From ZC4RG30 sp964396335 (GTDB lineage Bacteria > Pseudomonadota > Gammaproteobacteria > Steroidobacterales > Steroidobacteraceae): 23,463 nt of DNA. Numbering within the stretch: position 1 is the first letter of the stretch; every line of letters starts with the position of its first letter. Positions 22,504-23,463 of the stretch are shown here, piece by piece. The notes under the pieces are model-generated. The model ran no database searches. It was given only the letters and a program-made list of their open reading frames with translations, and had not been told where the DNA came from. The DNA is taken from assembly GCA_964396335.1 (NCBI GenBank), contig CAYNEX010000030.1, positions 1 to 23,463 on the forward strand, read 5' to 3'. Both the position numbers and the translations under genes were made by a program.

Positions 22504-23463
22504 TCAGAACTCCATCCGCACGCCCATGCGGTACGAGCGACCCATGGTGTCGTGGAAGCCGGCGCTGGCGCCCGAGATGCCGCCACCGGTGAAGGGCGGG
22601 CTCTTGTCGAACAGGTTGTTGATCGTGCCGGTCACCTGGAAGCGGCGCATGTTGCCGATGTGCAGGTTGTACGACGCGTTCAGGGCGAAGTTCACGTACG
22701 GCTTCACCCAGTTGTTGTCGACGCTGCCGCCCAGGTAGCGACCCAGCTCGTCCATGTAGTTGTCGCACGAGCCGGCCTCGAACTGGCGGGCATCGCACCA
22801 GGTGTTGTCCATCTTGGCGCCGCCGATGTAGCGGGCCGACAGGCTGGTCGACAGGTCACCCATCATGTAGGCGGCGATGAAGTTGCCGGTCCACTTCGGG
22901 GTGGCGGCCACGCCCGGGATGAACTGGCTCGAGCGGATCTGGCCGACCATGTCGATGCGGCGCAGGGCCTCATCGCAGATCAGGATGCCGTCGATGAAGG
23001 TGGTCGCGGTGCAGTTCTGCTCGCCGGTGGAGGTCACGCGCTGGGCCACCGTCTGCTGGATGCCCGAGGCCTCCAGCGCACGCGAGGCGCGCATCGTCAG
23101 CGACATCGTGCCGGGAATGCTCTCGAAGGCACGGTTCAGCGGGAACGAGTAGTTCCACGACAGGTCGATGCCGCGGCGCTGGTACGGCAGGCCGTTGTCA
23201 GGACGGCTGGCGTTCACGAACAGGATGTCCGTCGGGTCGATGCTGCCATCCTGCAGGGTCGCGAACGTGATCTCGCGACAGAACCGGTTGCTCAGGTCCG
23301 GCGGCAGGTTCTTGCCGAAGTTCGGATGGTCTTCCTCGTCGCTGTTGCCGCTCAGGCGCCAGCAGTTCTCGATGATGCTCGAGGGGCTGGCGAAGTTGTA
23401 CGGCGTATAGATGCCGCCGCGCACCTTGATGTCGTAGTAGTCGGCCGACAGGCGCATGCCCTG
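22504..23463 (-). CDS. TonB-dependent receptor, C-terminal part (TBDR2, cut by window edge)
   Basis: The visible 319 residues are the last part of an outer-membrane beta barrel ending in SYRMGVRMEF, with the terminal Phe typical of barrel proteins. They include the conserved segments LSADYYDIKVRGGIYTPY, NGLPYQRRGIDLSWNYSF, FIPGVAATPKWTGNF, SLSARYIGGAKMDNTW and INNLFDKSPPFTGGGIS. Each of these has a near-identical counterpart in TBDR1. The N terminus lies beyond the window, so whether it carries an STN signalling domain cannot be seen. The reading frame is open to the last base. Lipoprotein 1 follows 71 bases downstream. Confidence 0.95.
   Translation of the reverse strand, partial: QGMRLSADYYDIKVRGGIYTPYNFASPSSIIENCWRLSGNSDEEDHPNFGKNLPPDLSNRFCREITFATLQDGSIDPTDILFVNASRPDNGLPYQRRGIDLSWNYSFPLNRAFESIPGTMSLTMRASRALEASGIQQTVAQRVTSTGEQNCTATTFIDGILICDEALRRIDMVGQIRSSQFIPGVAATPKWTGNFIAAYMMGDLSTSLSARYIGGAKMDNTWCDARQFEAGSCDNYMDELGRYLGGSVDNNWVKPYVNFALNASYNLHIGNMRRFQVTGTINNLFDKSPPFTGGGISGASAGFHDTMGRSYRMGVRMEF
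22583..22625. repeat. 43-base direct repeat, copy 2 (TBDR2 C-terminal coding)
   Basis: Identical to 12209-12251. Recombination between the two copies would delete both lipoproteins, the sigma factor and FecR and fuse the two receptors. Confidence 0.9.
23149..23196. repeat. 48-base direct repeat with one mismatch, copy 2
   Basis: Matches 12712-12759 at 47 of 48 positions; the single difference is a silent C/G change in the Arg-Arg pair of YQRRGID. Confidence 0.88.

Overview
The window is about 23.5 kb of GC-rich (roughly two thirds G+C) bacterial chromosome. The glnA-ntrBC nitrogen locus, the two-subunit glycyl-tRNA synthetase, the long TonB-dependent receptors and the ECF sigma/FecR pair point to a free-living gammaproteobacterium, perhaps near Xanthomonadales, Nevskiales or Steroidobacterales. 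That placement is inference from gene content. I found no rRNA, tRNA, CRISPR array or insertion sequence.

Left part (1-3981), nitrogen control, all on the minus strand: glnA (glutamine synthetase), then a DUF4124 protein, ntrB (histidine kinase) and ntrC (response regulator, cut by the window edge). glnA is preceded by a textbook sigma-54 promoter (GG-N10-GC) and a near-perfect NtrC palindrome with degenerate copies beside it. It ends at a strong hairpin, and a separate sigma-70-like promoter precedes DUF4124-ntrB-ntrC. The divergent region 3680-3981 holds the control sites of glnA and the start region of glyQ.

Middle part (3982-11149), plus strand: glyQ and glyS overlap by ATGA and encode the alpha and beta chains of glycyl-tRNA synthetase. 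They are followed by a small DUF1761 membrane protein, a MATE-family transporter, a Tat-exported carotenoid-oxygenase-family enzyme, and a small membrane-anchored protein with a degenerate J-like domain that ends one base from the next, convergent gene.

Right part (11151-23463), minus strand, accessory and the most interesting. In transcription order it holds the 3' part of a TonB-dependent receptor (TBDR2), two tandem paralogous large lipoproteins, an ECF sigma factor, a FecR-type anti-sigma regulator, a second complete TonB-dependent receptor with an N-terminal STN signalling domain (TBDR1), and a PAP2/class A acid-phosphatase-like lipoprotein. TBDR1 and TBDR2 are paralogs, so the region looks like a duplicated receptor plus lipoprotein uptake module wired to a cell-surface signalling system. 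I see the same two-block element, TTCCGG-N16-CGTTGTAT, upstream of both the sigma gene and the phosphatase gene. Its spacing matches iron-starvation-type ECF promoters, so it is my candidate for the sigma factor's own target, making the phosphatase a regulon member. The phosphatase lacks the Asp of its last active-site motif, and one lipoprotein appears to start at CTG behind a strong ribosome binding site. The lipoprotein family and its partnership with the receptors are the best candidates for something undescribed here.
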